Source: Aquimarina agarivorans
GTDB lineage: Bacteria; Bacteroidota; Bacteroidia; Flavobacteriales; Flavobacteriaceae
Direction of reading: 5' to 3'
Length of the DNA: 33,102 bases
Assembly: GCF_000218485.1 (NCBI RefSeq)
Contig: NZ_AFPB01000176.1
Span: 1 to 33,102, forward strand
Shown here: one piece after another, positions 23,397 to 32,749 of the stretch
Layout of the letters: the number at the start of each line of letters is the position of its first letter
How positions within the stretch are numbered: position 1 is the stretch's first letter
Translations under genes and position numbers: made by a program
The notes under the pieces: model-generated
Databases searched by the model: none
What the model was told of the DNA's origin: nothing
The model's input: only the letters and a program-made list of their open reading frames with translations

Positions 23397-24563
23397 ATGA
23401 TGGGATTTGTGGAATATTTAAAATATGTAGCTTTAGTACTGTGTATAGCGGGTTGTAAAAAGCAACATTCGTTTACTTTGATTGCAAAAAAAGAGGCAGT
23501 CTATCTACCACTTCCTTTAAAAGTAAAGGCTCCTGTAGATAATCAAATGACTGAAGAAAAAATAGCTTTAGGAAAATTGTTGTTTTTTGATCCCATCCTT
23601 TCTGGAGAAAAGAACGTAGCCTGCGCTACCTGCCATCACCCCAAAAACGGTTATGCTGAGTTTAGAGATCTTTCAATTGGTGTTAATGGAAAAGGCTTTG
23701 GAGCTCATCGAAAAATTGTCAAAATGGATAGTATATTGTCTTTTGTAAAGCGAAATGCACATACCATTTTAAATACCGCTTTTAATGGTATTTCAGAAAC
23801 AGGACAAGTTTCAGCTAAAAAAGCTCCTATGTTTTGGGATAATAGAGTGGAAAGTTTAGAGGCACAAGCACTCGAACCTATAAAATCCTTGGAAGAAATG
23901 CGTGGATTCAGAATAGCAAAAAAGGCTATTTTAGATTCAATTGTTTTAAGGTTAAATAGCAATAAACAATACAAAGAACTATTTAGGAAAGCTTTTGATA
24001 ATAAAGTGATTAAAGCTATTCATTTGGGTAAAGCTATAGCTACTTTTGAGCGAAGTTTGATTACTCCAAATTCTCGTTTTGATCAATTTTTACGCGGTAA
24101 TGATAACGCACTTTCTATTTCTGAAAAAGAAGGCTTTAAAATTTTTAAAAGAGTAGGCTGTGCCAATTGCCATAGTGGCCCCATGTTTTCCGATTACAAA
24201 TTACATACCTTAGGTATGATTGAAAATGAAAAGTTAGCAGCACCAGATAAAGGAGCCAAAGATCAATTTCAATTTAGAACACCAACATTGCGGAATTTGC
24301 AATTTACAGCGCCATACATGCATAATGGGAAATTCAATAGTTTAAAAAAAGTATTGGAATTTTATGAGGAAATCGCAGGGAAAAAAGTAAAAAACCCTAA
24401 TGTAGCAGCAAAAGATTTAGATACGTTGATTAATAAAGTGACTATTACGGCAAAGGATATTAATTTGATTGAGTCTTTTTTGAATTCATTAAATGATACC
24501 AATTTTGATAAAGAGGTTCCTAGATCTGTACCTTCAAAACTTGCTGTAGGGGGTGATATTTAA
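23397..24563 (+). CDS. Di-haem cytochrome c peroxidase (CcpA/MauG family) lipoprotein
   Basis: 388 residues. A lipoprotein signal ends at LCIAGC (Cys20), placing it on a membrane facing the periplasm. Two c-type haem sites: CATCH at 76-80 and CANCH at 255-259. The distal Met is probably Met308 in APYMHNGKF. LGKLLFFDPILS (58-69), GRN-like KRNAHTILN, FWDNRVESLEAQALEPI and ATFERSLI are standard family segments. It reduces H2O2 using electrons from small c-type cytochromes, or performs MauG-like oxidation; sequence does not decide. Start: two adjacent ATGs at 23397 and 23400. Single gene, with no partner cytochrome nearby. Confidence 0.93.
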   Translation: MMGFVEYLKYVALVLCIAGCKKQHSFTLIAKKEAVYLPLPLKVKAPVDNQMTEEKIALGKLLFFDPILSGEKNVACATCHHPKNGYAEFRDLSIGVNGKGFGAHRKIVKMDSILSFVKRNAHTILNTAFNGISETGQVSAKKAPMFWDNRVESLEAQALEPIKSLEEMRGFRIAKKAILDSIVLRLNSNKQYKELFRKAFDNKVIKAIHLGKAIATFERSLITPNSRFDQFLRGNDNALSISEKEGFKIFKRVGCANCHSGPMFSDYKLHTLGMIENEKLAAPDKGAKDQFQFRTPTLRNLQFTAPYMHNGKFNSLKKVLEFYEEIAGKKVKNPNVAAKDLDTLINKVTITAKDINLIESFLNSLNDTNFDKEVPRSVPSKLAVGGDI

Positions 24564-24755
24564 AAAGCAAATCCTACTAAGTGTATTTAGAATCTAATCT
24601 TGGTTCGCGTTTCTTGACATAAAGTGATCCTAAGTCTTTATCGGATACTTATGATTTTTTTATAATTATTTATAAGTGTAATCCTACTTGTTATGAGTTG
24701 AAAGCGATGAAATTATGCCTAGTATAGTGTTTGAAAACCGATCACAACAAACACT

Positions 24756-25700
24756 ATGTTTTTACTTAAAAAATCAAGTTTATTAATAAGATTAGTTATT
24801 GCATTCTTTTTGGCAATTTCTGTGATAAATGCTCAAAATTGTGATACTACTATCCATAGCGGTGAAGGAACTTTTTATGGAGGCGTAGCAGGCAGTTCAG
24901 CAGGTAATTGTGGCTTGCCGCTGGCTGCGGATGATATTTTGCACTGCGCCTTAAATACTATTGATTATAACGGAAGCCAAGCTTGCGGAGCTTGTATAAA
25001 AGTGGAAGGTACTGCAGGAAAATCAGTAGTAGTTAAAGTAGTGGATCGTTGTCCGGAATGTAAGGAAGGGGATGTGGATTTGAATGGTGCGGCCTTTGCT
25101 TTAATCGACGATCCGATTTCGGGTCGGATTCCAATTACTTGGAAATTTGTTAATTGTCCGTTAAAATCTGAAAATCAATTTATAAAAATCAATTTTAAAA
25201 GTGGCTCTACTAAGTACTGGACTGCTATCCAAATACGAAATTTAACTCAGGCTATTGAATCTTTAGAATATAAAAACTCCAATGGAAGCTGGACAGCAAT
25301 TAATAGAGTTTTGTTTAATTTTTTTATTGAACCTAGTGGTATAAATACGCCAATGACCTTAAGAGCCACATCGGTATTAGGGGAGCAATTGGTGTTTAAA
25401 AATGTAGCTATTGATATTGAAAATGATTTTAATACTAATCGGCAATTTTCAAATACATGTAATGAGGCTACATTGTCAAATAAATTACCTAAACTGGGTG
25501 TTCAAAATCTTGATATTTCATTTTTGAAAGGTAAAATTGATATACAAACACCATTTGAAACCTACAAATTATTTGATGTTTCGGGGAACATGCTCCGTGC
25601 AGGCACGAGCACAACTACCATAGCAATTGAGGAACTACCAACAGGCATTTATTTTTTAAAAATTGATGCGTATAAAACGATCAAATTTTACAAAGATTAG
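24756..25700 (+). CDS. Secreted bacterial expansin-like protein with T9SS domain
   Basis: 314 residues. Signal peptide at 1-26 (FFLAISVINAQ). Residues ~34-135 are a double-psi beta-barrel (expansin D1): GEGTFYGG, CALNTIDYNGSQACGACIKV, VVVKVVDRCPECKEGDVDLNGAAFALI, with the Asp of the DLN segment as the likely key acid. Residues ~140-225 (FIKINFKSGSTKYWTAIQIRN ... MTLRATS) match the CBM63 D2 domain. The last ~65 residues end FDVSGNML ... GIYFLKIDAYKTIKFYKD, a T9SS sorting domain. Expansins loosen cellulose and other wall glycans without hydrolysis. Several Cys in D1 would form disulfides. Single gene with no polysaccharide locus attached. Confidence 0.88.
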   Translation: MFLLKKSSLLIRLVIAFFLAISVINAQNCDTTIHSGEGTFYGGVAGSSAGNCGLPLAADDILHCALNTIDYNGSQACGACIKVEGTAGKSVVVKVVDRCPECKEGDVDLNGAAFALIDDPISGRIPITWKFVNCPLKSENQFIKINFKSGSTKYWTAIQIRNLTQAIESLEYKNSNGSWTAINRVLFNFFIEPSGINTPMTLRATSVLGEQLVFKNVAIDIENDFNTNRQFSNTCNEATLSNKLPKLGVQNLDISFLKGKIDIQTPFETYKLFDVSGNMLRAGTSTTTIAIEELPTGIYFLKIDAYKTIKFYKD

Positions 25701-25843
25701 TTGTTCTTAAATTTTAAAACAACTGGGAATCTTATTGTGTACTTCGTATACTGAAAGTATATTTGCAGCGTGTAAAAGCCCGTTGCATTGGAAATAGTGA
25801 AATGGGTTATGCATTAATTTTATAATACTATAAATCAAGCAGT

Positions 25844-26776
25844 ATGCAAAACGGATTATACGCTAAATTCAACACTACAAAAGGAGCGATTTTAGTCAAT
25901 TTAGAGTTTGAAAAAACGCCGGGAACAGTGGGGAATTTTGTTGCTTTGGCAGAAGGGAATCTTGAAAATTCGGCGAAGCCTCAGGGAGAAAAGTATTACG
26001 ATGGACTAAAATTTCATCGTGTAATTCCTGATTTTATGATACAAGGAGGGTGCCCGCAAGGAACAGGATCAGGGAATCCTGGTTACAAATTTGATGATGA
26101 AATTCATCCAGATTTAACTCATAGTGGACCAGGAATATTATCCATGGCAAATGCTGGACCAGGAACAAACGGAAGTCAGTTTTTTATTACGCATGTGGAA
26201 ACCGCATGGTTGGATGGAAAGCACACTGTTTTTGGAAATGTAGTTGAAGGACAAGATGTGGTTGATGCCATTGCCCAAGGCGATGCTATTGAAACCATGG
26301 AAATTATTAGAGTAGGCGCTGCAGCAGAAGCTTTTAATGCGGTTGAAGCATTTAGGCTATTCAATGGAGTCAAAGCGGAAAGAGAAGCGGCAGCAAAAAA
26401 AGAATCAGAAGCATTATTGGCTGATTTAGCAGAAGGTTTTGATAAAACCGAAAGTGGTTTGCACTATAAGGTAATTAATAAAGGAAGTGGTGCCCAGGCT
26501 GAAAAAGGAAAAACGGTATCGGTACATTACAAAGGATCATTACCTGATGGAACTGTGTTTGATTCATCTTACAAAAGAAATGAGCCTATTGATTTTCCAT
26601 TAGGAATGGGGCATGTAATTGCTGGCTGGGATGAAGGTATTGCCTTATTACAAGTAGGAGATAAAGCACGTTTTGTGATTCCGCCACATTTAGGATACGG
26701 ATCACAAGGAGCTGGAGGAGTAATTCCGCCAGATGCAACCTTAGTTTTTGATGTGGAATTGATGGATGTAAAGTAG
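25844..26776 (+). CDS. Dual-domain peptidyl-prolyl isomerase: cyclophilin fused to FKBP
   Basis: 310 residues. The N-terminal cyclophilin (~1-155) has [14 protein letters not shown] with the catalytic Arg, [16 protein letters not shown], and [19 protein letters not shown] Glu/Ala-rich helical linker (~165-200) leads to a C-terminal FKBP domain (~205-310): [49 protein letters not shown] and [13 protein letters not shown]. Both active sites look intact. No signal peptide, so it is probably cytosolic and assists protein folding. Each half is a normal full-length domain. The terminator at 26810 is shared with the opposite gene. Confidence 0.94.
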   Translation: MQNGLYAKFNTTKGAILVNLEFEKTPGTVGNFVALAEGNLENSAKPQGEKYYDGLKFHRVIPDFMIQGGCPQGTGSGNPGYKFDDEIHPDLTHSGPGILSMANAGPGTNGSQFFITHVETAWLDGKHTVFGNVVEGQDVVDAIAQGDAIETMEIIRVGAAAEAFNAVEAFRLFNGVKAEREAAAKKESEALLADLAEGFDKTESGLHYKVINKGSGAQAEKGKTVSVHYKGSLPDGTVFDSSYKRNEPIDFPLGMGHVIAGWDEGIALLQVGDKARFVIPPHLGYGSQGAGGVIPPDATLVFDVELMDVK

Positions 26777-26809
26777 GAACGCCTTGCGGTAAAATACCCT
26801 AAGGTTAAT

Positions 26810-26851
26810 AAAAAAAGTCTTTAATGCAATTTTGCATTAAAGACTTTTTTT
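26810..26851. terminator. Perfect 20-bp bidirectional terminator
   Basis: The arm at 26810-26829 is exactly complementary to 26832-26851, with A7 at one side and T7 at the other, separated by two bases. It serves the isomerase gene and the convergent protease gene. Confidence 0.92.
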
Positions 26852-26867
26852 ATTTTACCGTGTAGGA

Positions 26868-28013
26868 TTAGTTGTGTACAATTTGTACGGATGATTTTTT
26901 ATTATTTACAATAACAAAATAAACGCCTATAGCCCAGTCACTCGTGTTAATCTCAAAGTTGTCAGTTAATGCGGTGGTTTTAAAAACTTCGCTCCCCTGT
27001 GCATCAATAATTTTAACTGTATCTCCTTTAAATACCCCTTTTAAAAGAGTAATATCCTTGGTGGGATTTGGATATATACTTAAAGATTGTACGTTGTTGT
27101 TATGAATTACATTTGTAGTTACACTTAAAGTTTGCTCATCAGTCTCAGTACAATCGAATTTGTCGCTTTCAGGACCTGGAATACAATTGCAATTTTCATC
27201 AAATTTGTCATCTATAGTGCAAAGATTTCCATCATAACACCGAACGCCTTCATCACAAGAGTACACATCAGTTTGAAAGAAAAATTTGTATCTGGGGTGA
27301 TTTAATATTTTTTCCTTTTCATCTTCCCTTAAAATAGCATCGGGATAGGTGTGTATTCCTGTCCACATAATGGCAGTTCGATTTTCTGGTATATCTTCTG
27401 GGTGGACTAAACTAAAGGAGTGCCCTAATTCGTGTCCCACACCACCTATAATCCTATTTGGACCAGTAATATTAGGATTTTGATTTATTGAACCAGCCAG
27501 ATCGTTACCAGTCAAATAGGCAATGGAAGGCCTAGAAGCTCCATTGTCGTCCGGGATGTCGTTAAAAATTAGCCAAATAAAATTAGGGTCACTTTGTTCT
27601 GCGCCAATCAATTTATTAGCTTCAACAATAGTATTAAATATAGGCCAGAAGCGTCTTTCAAAAATGACGTTGGGGTTTTCTATAAACCAAGAGGAATCTT
27701 TATTACTATTGATAACCTCAACTATTGGGGTATTAATAGCAAAAGTACGTCCTCCTAATTGTTCATGAAACCATCTTTGTAGGTCAATGGCTATGTTTTC
27801 AATTCCGGTAACATAATCTTCATTAAATGTTTTATCGGTAGGCACCATGTAAACAAACCGAACTGATTTATCAATTTGTGCTGTCCCTTTAAAGTTTGCA
27901 GATAATAAAACAAGAATTATTGAAGCAATAATTCTGGAACTGAAAACGCTTCGTAGATTGTTAAGGGCATTTGATTTCCCTTTGGTTCGGAGTAATTTTA
28001 AATAATTTTTCAT
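26868..28013 (-). CDS. Secreted metzincin-like metalloprotease with T9SS domain
   Basis: 381 residues. The N-terminal signal is long, with the hydrophobic core at residues ~28-46 (ASIILVLLSANFKGTAQ); a shorter start is possible. Zinc site: HELGHSFSLVH with His194, Glu195, His198 and His204, the spacing of metzincins (the usual Gly is Ser201). The Met-turn is probably Met216 in AIMWTG. A Cys-rich stretch (~253-288; CDEGVRCYDGNLCTIDD... CNC) resembles MopE-type repeats. The C-terminus (~306-381; LSIYPNPTKDITLL ... GVYFVIVNNKKSS) is a T9SS sorting domain. The substrate is unknown. Confidence 0.87.
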   Translation of the reverse strand: MKNYLKLLRTKGKSNALNNLRSVFSSRIIASIILVLLSANFKGTAQIDKSVRFVYMVPTDKTFNEDYVTGIENIAIDLQRWFHEQLGGRTFAINTPIVEVINSNKDSSWFIENPNVIFERRFWPIFNTIVEANKLIGAEQSDPNFIWLIFNDIPDDNGASRPSIAYLTGNDLAGSINQNPNITGPNRIIGGVGHELGHSFSLVHPEDIPENRTAIMWTGIHTYPDAILREDEKEKILNHPRYKFFFQTDVYSCDEGVRCYDGNLCTIDDKFDENCNCIPGPESDKFDCTETDEQTLSVTTNVIHNNNVQSLSIYPNPTKDITLLKGVFKGDTVKIIDAQGSEVFKTTALTDNFEINTSDWAIGVYFVIVNNKKSSVQIVHN

Positions 28014-28522
28014 AAGCTTTTTTTAAGCATAACGAAAAATTTTAGTAGATAGTATTTGTAAATATTAGCTGGTAGGTTCGTAATAAGAATCACTTGATTT
28101 TGGCAAGATTTTGATGGCTGCAAATGAGTTTGTTAACTTATTGTTAATTCGTGTTAAAAATTATAAAATTTTTTAAAAATTAATTTTTTAATTCAAGTAA
28201 CAAAACAGATATATTTTTTACTGGTTTTAAGCTTAACATTTACTAGCAGGCTAATAAAAGGGAAATGATAGGTGTAATAATAATGTATTTGACATCAAAT
28301 TATCTATTCAAAATGCTTTTTTGTCCAAGAAAAGGATCTCTAGTTTTTATTTAAGTAATTCAAAATGAGAACTAGTAAAAATGGGATCAAAAAAGGCTAC
28401 GCTAGGAAAATCCATAAATACTTGTAATAAAAAAAAGCAACAAATTCAGAAAAGAATAGTGTTGCTTTTAGTAGTTAGCTAGTTAGTGGTCGTAATATTA
28501 GTATGTATTAAAAAAAGCTAGT
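28014..28522. other. 509-bp gap upstream of the protease gene
   Basis: Contains the terminator of the DUF3276 gene (28427-28469). The remainder, including the promoter region of the protease gene, is very AT-rich. I see no coding frame or recognisable box. Confidence 0.4.
28427..28469 (-). terminator. Terminator of the DUF3276 gene
   Basis: AAAAGCAACA pairs with TGTTGCTTTT. The A-run at 28427-28436 gives the U-run on the minus strand. Confidence 0.75.
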
Positions 28523-28918
28523 TTAAATATCATCAAAACTTATGCTTGTAAAATCGTTTGATGCTTCTTTGCTGGAAGTTACCTCAAGAGTAGCTTCGCT
28601 GCCATTACTGTCGTATGATTTTTGATAGTTTTTTTGGTGTCTTTCACTGATTACCTCTAAACCTTTTTCTTTAATAACGTAATCAGTCATTTCGTTCAAA
28701 ATTTCAGTGAATCCTTCAAAATCTTCTTTGTATAAATAGATTTTGTGTTTTTTGTAATGGAAAGAGCCATCATCATTAGTAAATTTTTTACTTTCGGTAA
28801 TGGTAATATAGTAGTCATCAGCTTTAGTTGCTCGTACGTCAAAAAAGTAAGTTCTTCTTCCTGCTCTTAAAACTTTAGAAAAAATTTCTTCTTTCTCCAT
28901 CGTTCCGTAGTCCCCCAT
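28523..28918 (-). CDS. PUR-alpha-like nucleic-acid-binding protein (DUF3276)
   Basis: 131-residue cytoplasmic protein. Residues ~8-90 match the bacterial PUR domain: EEIFSKVLRAGRRTYFFDVRATKADDYYITITESKK, then a second strand-helix part HKIYLYKEDFEGFTEILNEM. PUR domains bind single-stranded DNA or RNA, and one-domain bacterial members dimerise. The tail (~95-131) is acidic and Ser-rich, probably disordered. Start at the first Met (MGDYGTMEKEEIF); a second lies six codons later. It lies 71 bp after the ABC transporter on the same strand, so the two may share a transcript. Confidence 0.9.
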   Translation of the reverse strand: MGDYGTMEKEEIFSKVLRAGRRTYFFDVRATKADDYYITITESKKFTNDDGSFHYKKHKIYLYKEDFEGFTEILNEMTDYVIKEKGLEVISERHQKNYQKSYDSNGSEATLEVTSSKEASNDFTSISFDDI

Positions 28919-28989
28919 AATATTAATTTCTAGTTTTGGTTAATTATTGTTACTCAAAAATGAAAAAAAAACTTATACAATCAAAAAAA

Positions 28990-30750
28990 TTACACTTCTT
29001 TTTGTTGTGATTGTTTTTTGTATAAGTCCAAATAGTATCCATAATTTTTTGTAAGTAGCTTATGGTTACCTTTTTGTATTAGTTTTCCGTCTTTTAAAAC
29101 AAGAATTAGATCGGCATTTTTAACAGAAGAAATTCGATGACTTACAATAATTGTCGTTCTTTTTTCTGACAAAGCTTTGAAATTTTCTATAATTTGCTTC
29201 TCAGTTTCTGTATCAACAGCTGATAAACTATCATCCAAAAGTAAAATCTTTGGATTTTTTAATAATGCACGAGCAATTGATACACGTTGCTTTTGACCTC
29301 CGGACAGGGTAACACCTCTTTCGCCAAGCAGCGTTTTATAGCCATTTTTAAAGTCCTTTATATTTTTATGAACTGATGCTGTTTTAGCAACTTCAATCAT
29401 TTCTGCTTCAGTGGCATTGTTTTTTCCAAAACAAATATTGTTTTCTATGGTGTCGCTAAATAAAAATGCATCCTGAGGTACATAACCCATTTGAGATCGT
29501 AAACTTTGTAGATTAATACTGTTTAAGGGTTGTTTATCAATACTAATTTTTCCCTTTGTAGGATCATATAAACGTCCAATAAGTTCAAGAACTGTGGATT
29601 TGCCTGAACCTGTATTCCCAATAATGCCTACGGTTTGTCCAGCTTTAATGTTAAAGGACAGATTCTTTAGGGCATGAATACCTGTGTCAGGATAGGTAAA
29701 ATCAACATTCTCGAAATTAATTTCTCCAGTAATGGAAACTGGTATAGCATTTTCTTTATTTTTTATTTCTGGAATAGTTTTTAAAAACTCATTTATCCTT
29801 TTTTGGGATGCTTCAGCTTGTTGTATCATTGAGGAAACCCAACCTACTGTAGCTACAGGCCAAGTAAGCATGTTTACAAAAATGATGAATTCCACCAGTA
29901 CCCCAAAGTCGCTAATTTGACCATTTAAGTACTGCTTTCCGCCAATGTAAATAACAATAATATTACTTATACCAATTAGGCAAACCATAAGTGGGTAAAA
30001 TAATGCTTGGACCCTAGCTAGGTCAATACTCTTTTGTTTGCTTTGATTGGCAAGTTCATTAAAATCAGTATTGGTGCGACCTTCAATTTGATAAGCTTTT
30101 AAAACGGCAATACCGCTAAACGATTCCTGGGTAAATGTGGTCAATTTTGATAGGTATTCCTGAACTATAGTGGTACGTTTATTAATGGCCACACTTAAAT
30201 AGTAAACACTTAAGGAAAGTACTGGAAGCGGAGCAATGGTGTACAATGTAAGTTTAGGGGCAATACTACTCATGTAGGTAAGAACTACTGCAAATAGTGT
30301 AATGGTGTTTACGCTGTACATTAGAGCTGGTCCAGCATATAAACGAACTTTTCCAACATCTTCGCTAATTCGATTCATTAAATCGCCAGTACGATTTATT
30401 TTATAAAAGCTTAAGGATAGTTTTTGGTAATGCGCGTAAATTTCATTTTTGAGGTCAAATTCAATAAATCTTGAAACTACAATAAACGTTTGGCGCATTA
30501 AAAACATAAAGAAGCCTGCAAGTAAAGCACTTCCGATAATGAGCAGAATATTGACGAGTAAACTGTGTTTTACCACAGCAATATCAGTAATGTTTCCTTT
30601 TATATACTGCTCAACTTCGGCTACAATATCCCCAACAAATTTAGGAACAGCAACGGCAAACAACCTAGATGTTACTGCTATAAATAACCCTAAAATCAGG
30701 CGAACTTTGTATTTTATAAAGTATTTGTTGAGGTGTTTTAATGCTTTCAA
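28990..30750 (-). CDS. ABC transporter, fused permease and ATPase (MsbA/MdlB type)
   Basis: 586-residue half-transporter that works as a dimer in the inner membrane as an exporter. Residues ~1-310 are a six-helix type-1 exporter membrane domain (starts LNKYFIKYKVRLILGLFIAV). The nucleotide-binding domain (~340-575) has Walker A GNTGSGKST, Q-loop GYVPQDAFLF, signature LSGGQKQR, Walker B ILLLDDSLSAVD and H-loop IIVSHR, all intact. The substrate cannot be told; relatives move lipids or drugs. It is divergent from nusB, as in many Flavobacteriaceae, which marks this as core genome. Confidence 0.95.
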   Translation of the reverse strand: MKALKHLNKYFIKYKVRLILGLFIAVTSRLFAVAVPKFVGDIVAEVEQYIKGNITDIAVVKHSLLVNILLIIGSALLAGFFMFLMRQTFIVVSRFIEFDLKNEIYAHYQKLSLSFYKINRTGDLMNRISEDVGKVRLYAGPALMYSVNTITLFAVVLTYMSSIAPKLTLYTIAPLPVLSLSVYYLSVAINKRTTIVQEYLSKLTTFTQESFSGIAVLKAYQIEGRTNTDFNELANQSKQKSIDLARVQALFYPLMVCLIGISNIIVIYIGGKQYLNGQISDFGVLVEFIIFVNMLTWPVATVGWVSSMIQQAEASQKRINEFLKTIPEIKNKENAIPVSITGEINFENVDFTYPDTGIHALKNLSFNIKAGQTVGIIGNTGSGKSTVLELIGRLYDPTKGKISIDKQPLNSINLQSLRSQMGYVPQDAFLFSDTIENNICFGKNNATEAEMIEVAKTASVHKNIKDFKNGYKTLLGERGVTLSGGQKQRVSIARALLKNPKILLLDDSLSAVDTETEKQIIENFKALSEKRTTIIVSHRISSVKNADLILVLKDGKLIQKGNHKLLTKNYGYYLDLYKKQSQQKEV

Positions 30751-30833
30751 GAGCTATAGGTTTTAAAACAAATATAAGGGGAATATCCCTAAATGGAGTT
30801 TGCTTGCATTTAGTTTATGATTTCTATATTTAA

Positions 30834-30890
30834 TTGGTTGTTGGTTGTTGGTTGTTGGTTGTTGGTCGTGTGTTGTGAGTTGTGAGTTGG
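30834..30890. repeat. Heptamer tandem repeat (TTGGTTG)n
   Basis: Four exact copies of TTGGTTG (30834-30861), a fifth with one change (TTGGTCG), then two copies of TTGTGAG and a partial one. The whole run keeps a 7-bp period. This is a minisatellite likely to vary in copy number between strains. Confidence 0.9.
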
Positions 30891-31233
30891 AGGGTTTTTA
30901 TTTTTAGGGTAAATTAATGAAGTGTGTTTGCATAAAACTTTGAGTCTTGCTTTGTTTTAGTAATTGCTATCTTGCACGATGTTCTAAAAATAAAGTGACA
31001 AATTGTAATTGTTCCTTGTTCTAAGTCTTATGTCATTTTGTGGTTATCGGCTTAAAGTAATAAGTATACTTATTTTATGTCTTGAGTTGAAAACATTCCA
31101 AAAAAACGCTACTTTCTATCTTTTATGAGCGTAAGTGACTATTTATTTAATTAACTAGCCAATAGTAGATGGCGTCAATTTTTTATGCCTAACTTATTTT
31201 AAAATTTGTAATGCTCTCTTTTGATAATTGTAG

Positions 31234-31241
31234 TACTTTTG
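31234..31241 (+). promoter_or_regulatory. -7 box of nusB
   Basis: TACTTTTG fits TAnnTTTG, 36 bp before the ATG at 31278. No -33 TTTG at ideal spacing. Confidence 0.55.
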
Positions 31242-31277
31242 CAGCGTTAAAATGTATAATAAACGTTCTTATATTTT

Positions 31278-32222
31278 ATGCTTACACGAAGACATATTCG
31301 TATAAAAGTGATGCAGTCACTTTTTGCAATGAAACAGAAACAAAGTGACCAACTAGATGTTGAATTAAAGTATTTAAAGGAAAGCATGAATCAGGTACGT
31401 GTGCTTTTTGTAGCTAACTTGGATTTGCTTGTTGCGCTTCGTAAGCATGCGGAATACATTTTAAATGCAAATAAAAAAAAGCAATTGGCCACTGACGCTG
31501 AAAAAAATCCTAACAGTAGATTTGTTAATAATGGTTTGTTAAAACTATTGGAGCGTAATGAGGAATTGATTGAGGAAGTTGAGGACTTAAAAATCAACTA
31601 TTGGGATTTAGATGATGATTACGTAAAAATACTTTTTAAAGAAATTATTGAAAGCGATTTGTATGAAGCCTATATGAGTGCTGAAACAGATTCTTTTAAA
31701 CAGGATCGAAATTTTATTCTGGATATTTACAAAGAAATAATTGCACCAAACGATAAGCTTTACGATTATTACGAGGATAAAAAACTTTCATGGGTAGATG
31801 ACATTCCATTAGTAAATACCGCATTATGTGCTTTTTTGAAAAGGATTAAAGCATCTAGCGACCAAACGTTACGACTTCCTGCCTTGGTTAAAGACAATGA
31901 TGATATTTTGTACGCTCAAGACTTATTTAGAAAAACAAAATTAAATGAAAATCAGTTTTTAGCCGAAATTGAAGGCAAAACGCCTAATTGGGATAGGGAA
32001 CGTATTGCAGTAATGGATCAAATAATGATTCAGTTAGGAATTTGCGAATTTTTAAAGTTTCCGTCAATTCCTGTTAAAGTAACCATTAACGAATATTTAG
32101 AAATTGCAAAGGAATACAGCACTCCAAAAAGTAGTATTTTTATAAATGGTATATTAGACAAGCTTTCAAAAGAATATAAGGAGCTAGGTACCTTAAATAA
32201 AATGGGTCGAGGTTTAATGTAA
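31278..32222 (+). CDS. nusB: Transcription antitermination protein NusB
   Basis: 314 residues, about twice the E. coli NusB (139) but normal for Bacteroidota. N-terminus MLTRRHIRIKVMQSLFAMKQ is the RNA-binding start (RR-IR-K motif). The C-terminal NusB domain (~190-305) has LVKDNDDILYAQDLFRKT, WDRERIAVMDQIMIQLGICEFLKFPSIPVKVTINEYLEIAKEYSTPKSSIFINGILDKL, the classical helix bundle. The central insert is charged and helical. It binds boxA RNA with NusE to keep RNA polymerase processive on rRNA operons. First gene of the run nusB - DUF1573 - yajC. Confidence 0.96.
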   Translation: MLTRRHIRIKVMQSLFAMKQKQSDQLDVELKYLKESMNQVRVLFVANLDLLVALRKHAEYILNANKKKQLATDAEKNPNSRFVNNGLLKLLERNEELIEEVEDLKINYWDLDDDYVKILFKEIIESDLYEAYMSAETDSFKQDRNFILDIYKEIIAPNDKLYDYYEDKKLSWVDDIPLVNTALCAFLKRIKASSDQTLRLPALVKDNDDILYAQDLFRKTKLNENQFLAEIEGKTPNWDRERIAVMDQIMIQLGICEFLKFPSIPVKVTINEYLEIAKEYSTPKSSIFINGILDKLSKEYKELGTLNKMGRGLM

Positions 32223-32275
32223 ATTAAAAATTTATTACTTTAGAGCCCTAAATAAATAACAAATAAATTATTATC

Positions 32276-32749
32276 ATGAAAAAAGGAATTTTAATTCTTG
32301 CAGGTATTTTTGCCATGAGTTTGGTTTCATGTAAAAAGAATGCCTCAGATAAAGTAAGTGAAGAACAACTAGTTGAAGCTGCTGAACGTGATGCAAAAGC
32401 AGGTGATTTTCCTGTAATGAAATTCAATGAATTGGAGCATGACTTTGGTACTATTAACGAAGGAGATGTGGTTGAGCACTTATTTACATTTACAAACACT
32501 GGTAAAGCACCATTAGTAATTACTAATGCAAAAGGAAGTTGTGGATGTACGGTACCAACATACCCAAAAAATACACCAATTGCTCCAGGAGCAACAGGAG
32601 AAATAATGGTGAAATTCAATAGTACAAACAAACCTAACCAACAACAAAAAACAGTAACTATTACTGCAAATACGGAAACAGGTAAGGAAAGAATAAAAAT
32701 TAAGGCGTCGGTAACTCCAAAGCCAAAAACAGAAGAAGCAGGTAGTTAA
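32276..32749 (+). CDS. DUF1573 lipoprotein
   Basis: 157 residues. Lipoprotein signal with lipobox SLVSC (Cys19). Residues ~48-147 form one DUF1573 immunoglobulin-like domain: FNELEHDFGTINEGDVVEH, FTFTNTGKAPLVITNAKGSCGCTVPTYP and GEIMVKFNSTNKPNQQQKTVTI. The SCGC pair may form a disulfide or be redox-active. Function is not established; the gene sits between nusB and yajC in many Bacteroidota. Its stop overlaps the yajC start by one base (TAATG), so the pair is coupled. Confidence 0.93.
   Translation: MKKGILILAGIFAMSLVSCKKNASDKVSEEQLVEAAERDAKAGDFPVMKFNELEHDFGTINEGDVVEHLFTFTNTGKAPLVITNAKGSCGCTVPTYPKNTPIAPGATGEIMVKFNSTNKPNQQQKTVTITANTETGKERIKIKASVTPKPKTEEAGS

Larger units (their letters stand above)
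30751..31277. other. 527-bp divergent region between ABC transporter and nusB
   Basis: Holds the heptamer tandem repeat at 30834-30890 and the nusB -7 box near its right end. The rest is AT-rich without a coding frame. Confidence 0.5.

Noticed and set aside
30834..30890. Repeats as a possible CRISPR array
   Set aside because: The unit is 7 bp with no spacers and no cas genes in the window; it is a simple tandem repeat.
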